DNA from: Hedera helix
Lineage: Eukaryota; Streptophyta; Magnoliopsida; Apiales; Araliaceae
Direction of reading: 5' to 3'
Assembly (NCBI GenBank): GCA_947179155.2
Contig: OX359285.1
Coordinates: 6,424,231 to 6,488,230 of the forward strand
DNA length: 64,000 bases
Shown: in pieces, positions 50,534 to 62,400 of the stretch
How positions within the stretch are numbered: the first letter of the stretch is position 1
Layout: each line of letters begins with the position of its first letter
The notes under the pieces: model-generated
What the model was told of the DNA's origin: nothing
The model's input: only the letters and a program-made list of their open reading frames with translations
Database searches by the model: none
Position numbers and translations under genes: made by a program

Positions 50534-51253
50534 GGGGTATACATTATATGTAAAATAAGGGTATGCCGTTGATCTTATATATATATATTGAAATAAATTT
50601 TCTTGTAATTGATCATGTGTTATTTGTGCTATTCTATTTAAATAAATCACATAATTGCTGATGGATATATAGCTCGCTAGAAAGTACCAACAACTAGGCA
50701 TTGGAGCTGGCAATACCTCAGAATATGTAGCTAAAGTGGTCAACAAGTTGGACATATTGCACCACAAATAATAGTAGTACATGTCTAGAGATTTAAATAA
50801 TAATAATAATAATAATAATAATTATTAGAATTAAGTTCATTACAAAATTCTGGCCTAAATTAAGAAAGGTTTTTTGTTTTTAACACCTGATTTTTAAGGC
50901 ATATCAGTATTTTATAGTGACAGCGGTTTAGAATTAGTGAGTGACTAATTGGGGGCGAAAAAACATGCTGGAAATTAAGAAAATGGAATTAACGCAATGA
51001 TCAGATTCCTTATTACCATTTGTGTGAAGATATTTTCCCATGCTAACTAGTTAAGAATCCACTAATTTTGAGGTATTATACCATTCAATGTATATAATTA
51101 TGCGATAAAAAGACTTCAGCATTGAGAACCCCCAAATTAAGTATAATTATCCGAACTTGATGGAGTCATCAATTCATCTGAAAAGCCATTTATTTGTCGT
51201 GAACAAACATATTTGTCATACCACATGGTTATGGAATCAAACAAACAAAATTC

Positions 51254-51284
<31 letters not shown>
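50534..51284. other. AT-rich DNA with (AAT)n at about 50793-50823
   Basis: Besides the AAT microsatellite and a (TA)n run at 51255-51287, I see nothing that looks like a gene. Confidence 0.5.
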
Positions 51285-51289
<5 letters not shown>

Positions 51290-51877
51290 GTAATGATTCA
51301 TAACATATATTTACTCTAAATTTTTATAAGACATATATCATTTATACCATTAAAAATAAAAAGAAATTAAAATTAAAAACTGAAAATTAACGTCCACTAC
51401 TATTGTTAGCGGACAATAAAAAATAATACATACCAATAGTAGTAGCAGATACTAATTAGAATAAGGGTTTAACTTTATTAACCATAACTTGACTTTATTA
51501 ACGAGGATTTATGATATGATTAATTAAGGTTTAAAATTTATAAATTAAGGTTTAAGGTTTATTAACTAGGGTTAAGCGTTTATTAACTACGATTTAAACT
51601 TTACTAACTAGGATTTAGTCTCTAGGATTTAAGGTTTAGTTTATACGATTCAGGGTTTAATTTCTAATATAATATTTAGGGTTTTAATTTTTTAATAGAT
51701 ATCCGATACTATTAGTATATGACTGTTTTGAAAAAAAATTAAACGTTCGCTACTAATAGTAGTTGATGTATATTTTCAATTTCTAATCTTAGTCGTTGCT
51801 TCTTGTTTTGTATGATATAGATAATGTTTATCCATTTTTTATTATAACAAATACTTACTATGAATCGATTATGCCCC

Positions 51878-51895
<18 letters not shown>
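51285..51895. mobile_element. Palindromic MITE in a (TA)n tract with telomere-like interior
   Basis: The ends GGGTAATGATTCATAACATA and the inverse of the right end (GGGGCATAATCGATTCATAG) pair imperfectly. Inner arms ACGTCCACTACTATTG and the inverse of TAATAGTAGTTG pair again. The interior (51470-51690) is a run of degenerate TTTAGGG/GGTTTAA words. (TA)n borders both sides, so the target site cannot be resolved. Confidence 0.6.
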
Positions 51896-51908
<13 letters not shown>

Positions 51909-53252
51909 TGGTATTTTCTCAACCTTTGATTGAGTATATTTTTTGCTATCAATTATGTCATAAAATATAATTTGTCAAATTCAATATTACGGCTGACTCA
52001 TAACATTTCGTATAAATAATATTACGTATGGCAATAACAATTCAATATTGTATTTTCAACTTCTCCACAAGAAAAATATAACACAATTTTAAGAAATCGT
52101 TATTTTTTTTTCTTTCTTAATAAAATAGATTAAAATGGTCATATTTTGTAGCACAAGTTTCAATAATTGTATTATATAAAGTTCAGCATAAAGTGGTAGC
52201 TAATAATTTAACATATATTTACGGACCATAAAATCCTATACTAGCACCCTATGCTAAAGTACAATTATAATCGAAAAAAGAAAGAAAAGGGGTCACTCGT
52301 TCACTGGTCTCTCCTTTCTTTCCATAATAATCTTTATTTTTGATTTGATGGCTTGGTACTATTTTCAAAATTTTAGTACTATTTGATATGGAAAGGGTCC
52401 AATTTTCCGTATTTAATGCATATATGTACTACCCATTAATTGTGGGATAGCAAAAAGATCAACGGCGTGATTACATGCACATTCTTTTGACGTTGAGCAG
52501 AATTGAAAATCACCGAGATGCCAAAGCAACAGAGGTGACAATTCTACGTCACAAAGGTGATAATTCTTGCAATATGGAGCGAGTATAATTCTATGTAATC
52601 TTTATAGTCAAAAAGAAAATCATAAAGCAACCTCTATAGAAAACAAGTTAAAAATTAACTTGACGCAAATAAAATAATATAAAACTAAAAAAAAGAACAA
52701 CATAAAATTTAATATAAAAAACCCTTAAAAAAAAAATTACAGGTCAAATTCTAAAGTTTTACTATTATAATAATAATAAGCTTACAAATTATTTCCAAGT
52801 TTTGCGTTCTAAAACTTGAAATTACACAATATCACGACATAATTTTTTTATGGACTAAAAGTTACAAAACCCTCCCTCCCACAATATAACTTTTTTGCAC
52901 GTGAGAGGGATGATTTTTGCAACTTTTATATTCCGTGCAAAAAAGTTATATTGTGAGAGGAAGAGTTTTGCAATTTTTGGTTCGTACAAAAAATTGTGTC
53001 CATTATTATTGTGATAGTAAAGATTAAGCGTTTGGCCTGTGATTTTTTTATTTTAAGAGTTTTTCATATTAAATCTTGTATTATTTTTTTTTCTTTATTT
53101 TATATTGCTTTGTTTGGATCGACTTAATTCCCAACAATTACTTAATAGATTCATCTTCTTGCATATTTTTCACACCAAAGAAAAAAAAAATCTTACCTAC
53201 TTTCATGTCCTGTTCCGCAATAGACGTCCAACCAGATATTGTTCATGTTAGG
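51896..53252. other. AT-rich intergenic DNA, no gene seen
   Basis: Around 52870-52990 there is an imperfect inverted repeat (CACAATATAACTTTTTTGCA against GCAAAAAAGTTATATTGTG), perhaps another small MITE. Otherwise nothing is recognisable. Confidence 0.5.
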
Positions 53253-53350
53253 GGTGGGCAACCGATATAAATCGGACCGAACCGGACTAGTACCGAATCG
53301 AATTGGTACCACAAATTTATAAAATTCAGTACCGATACCAATATCGATTG
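53253..53350. mobile_element. Fragment of a GGTACCG-rich MITE cut by an LTR insertion
   Basis: GGGGTGGGCAACCGATATAA, then ACCGAACCGGACTAGTACCG, is of the same style as the MITE at 22734-23120. The fragment ends where the LTR relic begins at 53351. Confidence 0.45.
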
Positions 53351-55575
53351 TGTGAGACACCAACTTTTATTGAATAAAATTTATTTTTCTTCATATATTA
53401 TTCAGTAAGGCAATATTGATAAAAGTTAAAAGTTAAGAATGTTATATGTAAATTTTATTATGTTGGACAATATTCGTTTTGTTGGTGAATATTTATTTTG
53501 TCGGGGAATATTTGATCCGTACGATGGCGCCGAAATAACCAATCATTGGTAGATCCCACAACGAAATTTTATCGGATATAGAAAATAACAACATTAGTCT
53601 TTTTAAATTAAAATGGTCAATGATACTGTCACTTTTAACTGTTAAAATACTCGATGATAAAAAAATAGTAGCACGCGATAATGCACAGTGTCTTATATTA
53701 TTGATCTAATAAGATGGCTATCGCACAGTATTCATCAATAATTGTTATTACACAGTATTTTGTATTATTGAATCAATAATTGTCATTACACCGTATGTTA
53801 TATTATTGAGTCAATAATTATTATTGTACTGTATTTTAAATTATTGAACCAATAATTGTTACAATAACTCATACACTGTATTAAATTAATAATTATTACA
53901 GTAACATATTCCTTCTTTATTCATTTTTGCATTATTGTAGTATTATTCTAATTATTGTATTATATTAATAGTTGATATTTTGGATATTATTATAATAAAT
54001 ATATAATAAGACAAACTTTTAATCAAGAAAATAATTTTGATAAAAGAAACTGGATCACATGATGTTATAATGCAGGAGTCTAAAAAGGTGGGAAGAAAAA
54101 AAACAGAAGAAGAAATGTGGGGAAAAAAAATTAGGCCATTTAAATAATATGTTTACTTCTTCATTTTCATTGGTTAATGGAAAGAAAATGAAAACGGGAG
54201 AGAAAAAAGAAAAAGGAAGAAAGAAATATACAAACAAACAAGTGGGATAGCAAGAAGGAAAATAAAGAATGGGTGGGGGAGATAAGAAAAAAAGAGCATG
54301 CAGTGGAGAAAAATTAGCAAAAAAGTTTGGCACGGTAGGTGACGAAATTGCATATAAAAAGAGAATCTTAGTAGAGAAATTTCTCACACATTTCTTTCTT
54401 TTACTGATATATTGAGAGTATACTTTGAGTGTTGTAAGGTTACTCTAAAATTTTGGTAAGGTCAAAAGGAGTGTAAAAATTTCTCATATAAGTCTTTTCT
54501 TTAAAGAGTAATATTTGCACAAATATTCACTTCGCACAGTATTCACAAATCTTCTTTCATAAGACTCTTCATTTAGAAGATTTATTTTTAAAAACTACAT
54601 TTGAAAGATTTTATTTTGAAATATTATTTCAAAAATTATTTTGAAATATTATAATTTTGTACACTACACAGATTTATATTATATAAACACTTTTAATAGT
54701 TCATAATATACGAGTTGTTATACACCATGAAATTTATATATGTTAGTTACTAATTATATTATAAATATATAGGTTGATCTACTACATTTAAAACAGTCTC
54801 TTTTCACTTGATAAGATAAAGATATTATTTTCTTTCATACTTTTAAACTTAGTATGGTAAGTATTGTTCGTTAAATTCATGAAATAATTATAATTTTCTT
54901 AATAGTTTTTTTATTTAATATCATTTCACGTGAACCTTCCTATTTACCTGAACATTTCTATTGAACTTTAACTGTTATTTTTGAGCTATGGATCTTGAAT
55001 ATTATTCTTGAATTTGACTCCACATCATGTTAGCAATTTGGATATTATTTGAATCTACACAAAGTAAAATTATAAAATTTTGATATCTATTATTTATCTT
55101 ATTAATCTTTTTCTTCTGTTCATCATTTATATCACTACTATTTGTTATAATCATCATAATCATGTTGTTATGAATATATGTGGCTTAGGACACAGATGAT
55201 AGTATAAATACGATATAATTGTTGTGTGTCTTTTAGGGTACGTGATGAATGTTCTCTTTGGCCTAAGACAAAGAAAAATTATTGTTTAGCATGATCATGA
55301 CCAATGGTATTTCAAATGATAAAGGTTGATAATTTTTTTGAAAAAGAAAAGCTAGTAGACATCATGATCTACATGATTATCCTAATGGTTATTTTTCTAC
55401 TGCAGTTATTGATCTAAACTCTATTTAAGAACTTCACTGCAGTTATTAATTTGAAACTTATTATTTATTTATTTCTATCAAGAACCCATTACTATTGAAA
55501 ACTATTGATAATTTATTCATCATTATTGTAATCACCAAGAAAAATGTATTATTATTATTAATGAAAAATAAAAAT
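53351..55575 (+). mobile_element. Diverged LTR of the same Tekay-type family, 3' end missing
   Basis: It begins TGTGAGACACC, the counterpart of the inner element's LTR terminus in reverse orientation. It follows that LTR in order: AAAGTTAAAAGTTAAG and the GGCGCCGAAATAACC patch at 53420-53590, the ATAATTGT/ACAGTATT U3 repeats to 53900, then after a TA-rich part the words ATGTTCTCTTTGGCC (55248) and TTCTATCAAGAACCC (55473). Homology stops near 55575, so the last roughly 300 bp are absent. The next element starts there, which suggests it inserted into this one. Confidence 0.7.
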
Positions 55576-56134
55576 ATTTTAAAATATATTTGTGTACTCA
55601 TACATTTATGTGTTATGTTATAAGCATTAATAATTCAATTTAAATTGAATTAAATATGTTATAAATAATAAATTAAGTGATGATGATGGTGAACTTAAAT
55701 TTTAATTAACTTAAGTCTATGTAATATGTCTTGTGTGGTATAATGAGTAAGATTGATTAATTAATTAGTTAATTCAATTAATTATGAGATGGTTAATTAA
55801 TTAAATGGACTAATAAAAGAATTAATATTTGAGTCTAATGTGAATGTCACATAATTTAATATGACATGTCCAATATACTAGAAATAAAGGTCCAATTATA
55901 TATGGATTATTAGAATTATTAATTAGGCTAATAGAAAATAATTGTTCTTGGCCCAAAAGTAATTTAATTAGTGGCCCAATGAAATTTTATTCGAATTAGT
56001 CTAGTGAGTTATCCATGATGTTGGCATAGATATATGTGTGTGTACATATATATAGGTAAATATATATATGTGTGCATGGAAAAAAAATTAATAGTATTAT
56101 ATATATATATATACTACCCCAACCGTAGCCGCCG

Positions 56135-56201
<67 letters not shown>
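56135..56201. repeat. C35 homopolymer followed by (CA)n
   Basis: 35 consecutive C (56135-56169), then ACCC and about 14 CA units. Short frames of Gly, Pro or Cys-Val here are artefacts of the repeats. Confidence 0.95.
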
Positions 56202-56203
<2 letters not shown>

Positions 56204-56930
56204 TTCCTCCTCCTTAAAAGTCAAAATGTTGAGTTTTTTTTGGCTATATGGATGTAATTATACCTAGTGAGATGTTGCTTAGTTCTTAAAGTAAGGATTA
56301 GGTATCTTTTTACCTAATTATCTTTTTTCATTGGTTAATATTTTGTGAGTAATGTATAAATATATGTATTTGTACATGTATTAGTATGTGTATGTGTATA
56401 TGAGGTTTGCATATAAATAGGTTTCTCATAAATCATTTTAGAAGGTTACTTGAAATCTATTACGTAAGAGAGCTATAGAGAGAAAAAATAAGAAAACTTA
56501 GAGAAGCTCTTGCAAGTTGTTGGCTCTAGCAAGGTCTAGCAAAGAGGAAAAAGATGGAATAGTTCTACAAATTTATATCTAAGAGAAAAATAGCACCAAG
56601 AAGGTATAATTACTTAAACTTAAGTTTATAAGTTAAAGCTAATAAATATTAGTATATGGTAGCTTATGGTGTAAAATGCTTATTTGGCTGTGGGTGTTTT
56701 ATGTGTTGTGGGATCATGAAGTATCCAAAGGAATAAAGATGGTTATTTGAAGGAGTTTATGTTATTAATTTGTGTCCAATAGCTTAGAAATGCAAGATGT
56801 GTGCAAATGAGCATAAAAACCCTAAGTGTACTAGTTAAAAGCATGTGATTTGATAAAAAATAAAATAAAATGTTTAACCCATTTGTATGATCTAAAAATT
56901 GTATGTTGTAGCTCTATGAAATACAAAAAT

Positions 56931-57335
56931 ATTCCAAGCGGAACGAACAAAAACGAAGCTATAATGAATTTATGGTGAATTTTTTTTTTTGAAAAGTAAG
57001 TCGAAATGAAACCCTAGCTTGAAAAACCAACAAAATTAGTTAAAATAAATATTTTTAAAAATAATGTAAAAAATGAATTGTTGTAGAGTTATAAGTTTAT
57101 GAAATAACAAAGTTGATTTGAGCTCATTTAAATGTAAAACAAGTAAGTTATGAAGAATTGAATCAAAAAAGATAGAAAAACAAAAATATGGAAAACGAAT
57201 CTGCTAAGGGGTGTTCCATCGTCGCCCCCAGTGTTATTTGGGGCACTGCAACGTCGGTCAAAAATTTTGGTTGACTGGGCCAATGAAACCCGTTAGGTTG
57301 ATCGGTCCAACCCAATCCGAAGGAGAAAAAATAAA

Positions 57336-57377
<42 letters not shown>

Positions 57378-57860
57378 CAAATATAATAATTAAAAATTAT
57401 TTTATTTATAAGTTAATTAAAATAATATTCCAAGCGGATCGAACAAAAATGGAGCTATAATGGATTTATGGTGAATTTTTTTGAAAAGTTGGTCGAAATG
57501 AAACCCTAGCTTGAAAAACCAACAAAATTAGTTAAATAAATATTTTTAAAAATAATGTAAAAATTGGATTGTTATAGAGTTATAAGTTTCTGAAATAACA
57601 AAGTTGATTTGAGCTCATTTGAATGTAAAACAAGCAAGTTATGAAGAATTGAATAAAAAAATATATAAACACAAAAAAATGGGAAACGAATCTGCTAAGG
57701 GGGCGTTGCAGCGTCGCCCCCAGTGTTATTTGGGGCACTGCAACACCGGTCAAAAATTTTAGTTGACTGGGCCAATCAAACCGGTTAGGTTGACCGATCC
57801 AACCCAATTCGAAGGGAAAAAAATAAAATTAATTATAATCATAATAATAATAAACAAATA
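56931..57860. repeat. 496-bp tandem duplication inside the LTR
   Basis: ATTCCAAGCGGA starts at 56931 and again at 57427. Both copies run through GTCGCCCCCAGTGTTATTTG and end in an AAT-rich tract. Identity is high but not perfect, with the first copy carrying a longer (AAT)n. Confidence 0.9.
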
Positions 57861-57879
57861 AAATAATTAAAAATTATTT

Positions 57880-58460
57880 TATTTGTAAGTTAATTAAAAT
57901 AATATTAAACAAATAAAATAATAATTTAAAATTATTTTATTTGTGAGTTTATTAAAATAATATTAAAAAATAAGATAATAATTTAAAATTATTTTATTTG
58001 TGAGTTTATTAAAATAATATTAAATAAATAAAATAATAACTAAAAATTATTTTATTTGTGAGTTAATTAAAATAGCATTAAACAAATAAAATAATAACTA
58101 AAAATTATTTTATTTGTGAGTTAATAGTAAAGATTATTTAACATTAAATATTTCTTTAAATAATTAAAATAATATTAAAGGACTATTTTAATTGTGAATT
58201 AATAATACATAAGTAATTAAAATAATATTATAGATTATTTTAATGTGAATTAATGAGAGTTAAATAATTAAAATAATATTAAATATTATTTTAATTGTGA
58301 ATCAATAAAGAATAAGTAATTAAAATAATGTTAAAAATTATTAAAGGATGAACAATTAAAATAATATTAAGAATTATTTTAATTGTGTACTAATGAAGCA
58401 TAATTAAATTAAAATAAGAGTAAATGTTACCCTAATTTGGAATTAAACAAATAAAATGAT
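57880..58460. repeat. AT-rich tandem repeat of about 60 bp
   Basis: Units with AATTATTTTATTTGTGAGTT followed by AATTAAAATAATATTAAA recur at least six times, becoming less regular after 58150. It is analogous in position to the minisatellite at 3880-4515 in the related LTR. Confidence 0.8.
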
Positions 58461-59877
58461 ACCTTAAATTATTTTATTTGTGAATTAATAAAAGTGTGAT
58501 CAAATAATGTAATAATTAGATAATAATAAGTCATAAACAAATAAAGTGAGAATATTTTATTGTGAATCCTTAAGAAATGATAAAGAATAATGAAATAAAG
58601 TGTTATTTTATTTCTAATAATTAATGAATGAATTATATAAAAAAAGTGAGACAATAATGTACAAACAAATAATTTTATTTAAAATTAAATGTGTAATAAT
58701 TTAAGAGTCCTAGTTATATAGAACTTGTAAGTGAAATCTACTAGATTATTACGTAAAGGTTAATAGAGATTAACCGTAAGATGAATATGTTGAATATAGG
58801 TTGTTCAAAAGATAAAGAATTACAGTCAGATAGAGTCGAGGCAAGTACTTTAACTTGTACTTTTAATAATTCGTACAAGTAAATTAATTGATGGATTAAT
58901 TCCTGTTTATCTATATTGTGAAGATTAAGTTATTAACTTTGAAACTTGATTTAATATCATGATTATATCTTTGAACAATTATTCAAACCCTAGTTGCGAA
59001 TATTAAATGTATCAATTATGTCTAATTGTGTAGAGAAATACATCTATACCATTTGTATCGGCTAGACCAGTGATAAGACTGATTGTTAAACATTCATATT
59101 TCTTTGAGAACGTTATCCAAACCAATTGCCTTGGTGCAGACTCTTATGTTGAGGAGAAAAATTATTTTACGTCGGGGAACTGACACGCGCGACCAGCATG
59201 TCTGAGTGTTATGCATAACATAGAGTATTTTAGGATGATTACCGATTGTACTTCATTTATATTGTGGTTTGTAATAAAATACTACTAATCCTCGCATGTG
59301 TTCACGGTCCATAGTGACCACTTAGTTTGATTATTCATTAACATGGAATCATTGAATCTATTTTAAAATATTTTGGTCCATAGTGACTTTTCAAATTTAA
59401 AGATGATCAAATATAGAAACTTTTGACACTTAGATTGTTCACAATTCATTTACTTAATTATTGGGCTATTAATTATTGTTACATACCTTGATATATGAAT
59501 CCCTACATATTAACACTTACTTTTATTTTTTTATACTTGCTGAGCAAACTCGTTGCTCACTCTTGATTCCTTAAACATTACAGTTAAGTCTAAGTAAGGC
59601 ACCGGTTCGAAAAAAAGATAAAGGCAAAGGCAAAGTCGCTGAGTAATTTAATTTGTGTTATCATTTAATGTTGTATTAAGACATATGTTAGAAACTTATT
59701 AATTATGTTATGTCTGTATTAGTTATGGTTTGGGAGACTTGGGACATGAATATTTATGTTAAATCAATGTAAATATTTCTATGATTACGTTGTGAATTGT
59801 TATAGATATGATGTATGAGTTAGATCGAGAAACACCATATTCGAGATACAGGTATCTGATTTTGGGGGCGTCACAGG

Positions 59878-59892
59878 TTAGTATCAGAGTCG
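59878..59892 (+). other. Primer-binding site, decayed initiator-Met type
   Basis: TTAGTATCAGAGTCG lies two bases after the LTR end. It differs at two positions from TGGTATCAGAGC, both of them transitions. Confidence 0.8.
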
Positions 59893-60147
59893 TAAGTTAT
59901 AAACCTTAGGAAAAAAAAATCCTTAGGCTATAACTTTAGGAAAAAGATCTTTAGGCTATAACCTTATAAAAAAGAGTTAGAATAAAATGAGATAAAACTT
60001 GTATAGAGTTTACGCATTAATGGATTTGTTATAGAGAGTCAGCAGTGTTATGAAATATATTTTCATTCCATACAATGAATTTATATTTTATTTCAAAATA
60101 CTGATTGAGTTTATTTATTTTGTGTTTGTGGTTGTAGGACATCAGAG

Positions 60148-60870
60148 ATGGGGGAGCCGAGTCGTATCATGGAAGAAGAGCCGAGGGATATCTATATAGA
60201 TCTTGAGTCACTTCCAGTAGTTGAACCCGTTGTTGCAGTAGAGTCAGAGCTGGAAAAGGACCCGGAGGAGCATTCAAGGGAGGATTAGCCAGATGAGGGG
60301 TCAGATGGAGGATCCCCAGTGTTCCATACATTTGAGGACGATTTGCTGGAAGATTATACTAATCGCATTATAGAGCAGGGGCATAGGATTGAGGAGCTAG
60401 AGCATGAGGCCTAGGAGCAACATGAGAGGATCCAGGAGCTAGAGATGGAGGTACATGGACGCTGAGAGGCCACTATTCAGTTGGGGACCATGGTATATCA
60501 TCTGTTGACATGTAATGTAGAATTGGTAGGTAAATTGGAGCAGACTGAACACCAGGTATAGGCAGAGAGGGCGGAGAAAGAGGCCTTACAGGCCCAGTTG
60601 AAAAAGGATGTAGTTGATGGGATTTAGCTTGAGGAAATGTGGGAGGATGCATACGACAAAGTGGGTGACCTCGAGAAGGAGGTGAGAGTGAAAAGAAGAA
60701 AAATAAATAAGATGAGTTACGCTTTAAGCGCAGCATTTCGGAGATGGATGGACGATATTCATCATTATCCAGCTGAGATAGGACAGACTCACCATACTAT
60801 GAGCAAGGATTTGGTGATTCAGATGGGTCAGATTGAGTGCCATAGCGCTTTGGAGCGTGGTATACTCTGA
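60148..60870 (+). pseudogene. Coiled-coil reading frame upstream of gag, five in-frame stops
   Basis: A continuous frame of 241 codons runs from ATG 60148 (MGEPSRIMEEEP) to TGA 60868-60870. Stops interrupt it at 60286, 60412 and three later places, yet the frame is kept throughout, without any indel. It encodes an acidic N-terminus, a long charged heptad-like middle (RIEELEHEA, RIQELEMEV, ERAEKEALQAQL, KVGDLEKEV) and a C-terminus with AFRRWMDDIHHY. A splice-acceptor-like TTGTAG (60132-60137) precedes the ATG. I do not recognise the family. Chromovirus gag normally begins soon after the PBS, so this is an additional gene or a leader protein. Confidence 0.7.
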
Positions 60871-61225
60871 TATAGTTGATGTCGTTGGTATTATGTGTTG
60901 TTATGTATATATAGTATGATGGTCTCTACTTTTATTTATTATATATTATATATTGTATATATTTATTTATTATATTGTAAATCCCGAACTTTTATATGGG
61001 ATAGTATGTGTAAACTCCAATTTTTGTACTTGACAGCGGGGTAGTATGTCTGTAGATCTCCACTTTTTGTTATATTAGGGGATAAATGTTAACGTTTATA
61101 GTAGTATGCTATTGGTTTTTCATGTATGATGTATATTAAAATGTGTTATTTACATTCTTACATTAAAAGATGAATATTTAAAGAATAAATGAGGTAATAA
61201 TATTAAGTTTTTATTTAAACAGAAA
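60871..61225 (+). other. AT-rich spacer between the upstream frame and gag
   Basis: It has no frame, and TATATA-rich stretches. It ends TTTATTTAAACAG at 61221, a good splice-acceptor match directly before gag, so the spacer may have been an intron. Confidence 0.4.
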
Positions 61226-62400
61226 ATACTGCCACGACGTAGACAACCAGTACAACCTACACAAGAAGAGTTCGTAAACAATAAAGGAGGTCAGAGAGAC
61301 CTGTGCACAGATTGGTAGAATTATTAGAAAGCGCATTTTGAGGGAGAAACCCGGAACCAATAAATCTCAACCCCCCAATGATTCTGGTAACGAATTTCAA
61401 GGATTTTAAAAATGTAGGACCATTGGAATTTAAAGGGATGACTGATCTAATCGAGGCCCAGTTCTGGGTCAAAGAGATGGAGAAAACGTTTGAAATTGCA
61501 AGGGTAGAAAATGATTAGAAGACTGCATTTGCTACGTATATTATGAAAGGGAAAGCAAATTTCTAGTGGAAAACGAATCAATAAAGGGCTGGAGAATGAG
61601 TCATATCGTGGGACCGGGTTAAGGAATTATTTTTCGAGAATTACTTTTCTAAAAACATGAAAAATCGGATGAAGGTTAAGTTTCTGGAATTAAAGCAAGG
61701 AAGGATTTCGATGGCACAATATGCTGCCAAATTCAATGAACTTGAGCGTTTTACACCGCACCAGGTAGATACTGAAGAAAGAAAAGCCCAACGTTCCAAA
61801 CAAGGATTGAAACCTTGGCTATATAGTAAGGTATCTATTTTTCAGTTTAATTTGTTTGGAAGTCTGTTGGAGAAGGCCATTATAGCTGAATAAGGAAGTG
61901 AGGCCTTGAGTCAATAAAATAAGGAAAAGAAGAACAATAAAAGTGAGGGAGATAATTGCGGAGGAGGTAGTAGCAGCGGTGGAAGTAATTTAGGAAAGAG
62001 AAAATGGGATAGTACCAACAACAACAACAACAACACTAACAACAACAATAACCAATCCAGGTAGGGAAGATCAAAAAAAGAGAAGCGAGGCATGTCTAAA
62101 GTGTGGGAAGAATCACCAATATGAGTGTTGGAAGGGACAAAATGACTGCTATAACTGAGGCCAAGAAGGGCATATTTCACCGAATTACCTAAACCCGAAA
62201 AAAATTCGAGGATGTTTTGATTGTGGGGTAACCAATCGCCAGATCAAAAACTGCCCGAAGAAGGAAAATAATGTAGGAAGCGATAACAAAGGTGGAAGAA
62301 GTAAGCTAATGATTGGAGGATCTACTCAGCAAAATCGATTGACTGCCAGAACTTTTAACATGATGGTCCAGGATGTGGTAGCTTCAAAGGACGTTGTGTC
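61226..62400 (+). pseudogene. Decayed gag with zinc-knuckle region
   Basis: It begins near 61230 with an Arg-rich LPRRRQPVQPTQEE, typical of chromovirus gag starts, but the initiator is lost. The capsid region (61375-61890) has VGPLEFKG, FFENYFSKNMKNRMK, FLELKQG and YAAKFNELERF. An Asn-run linker follows, then Cys-rich segments with CLKCGKNHQYEC and CFDCG. Frameshifts and several stops (for example 61516, 61564, 61891) make it non-functional. Some expected knuckle cysteines and histidines are changed. Confidence 0.8.

Larger units (their letters stand above)
55591..59875 (+). mobile_element. Long 5' LTR of a decayed Ty3/gypsy element
   Basis: The right edge is firm: GGGGGCGTCACA ends at 59875 and a Met-type PBS follows. 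The left edge is a guess, set where homology to the previous LTR relic ends and a TGTGTACTC occurs. A TATA box (ATATAAATAG, 56411-56420) precedes an AGAGAG-rich leader. The interior holds a C homopolymer, a 496-bp tandem duplication, AT-rich 60-bp repeats and a hairpin at 59542-59558. It contains no gene. If the left edge is right the LTR is about 4.3 kb. Confidence 0.6.

Noticed and set aside
56034..56267. Overlapping frames with Gly, Pro, Cys-Val and Thr-His runs
   Set aside because: They are translations of the C35 and (CA)n microsatellites.
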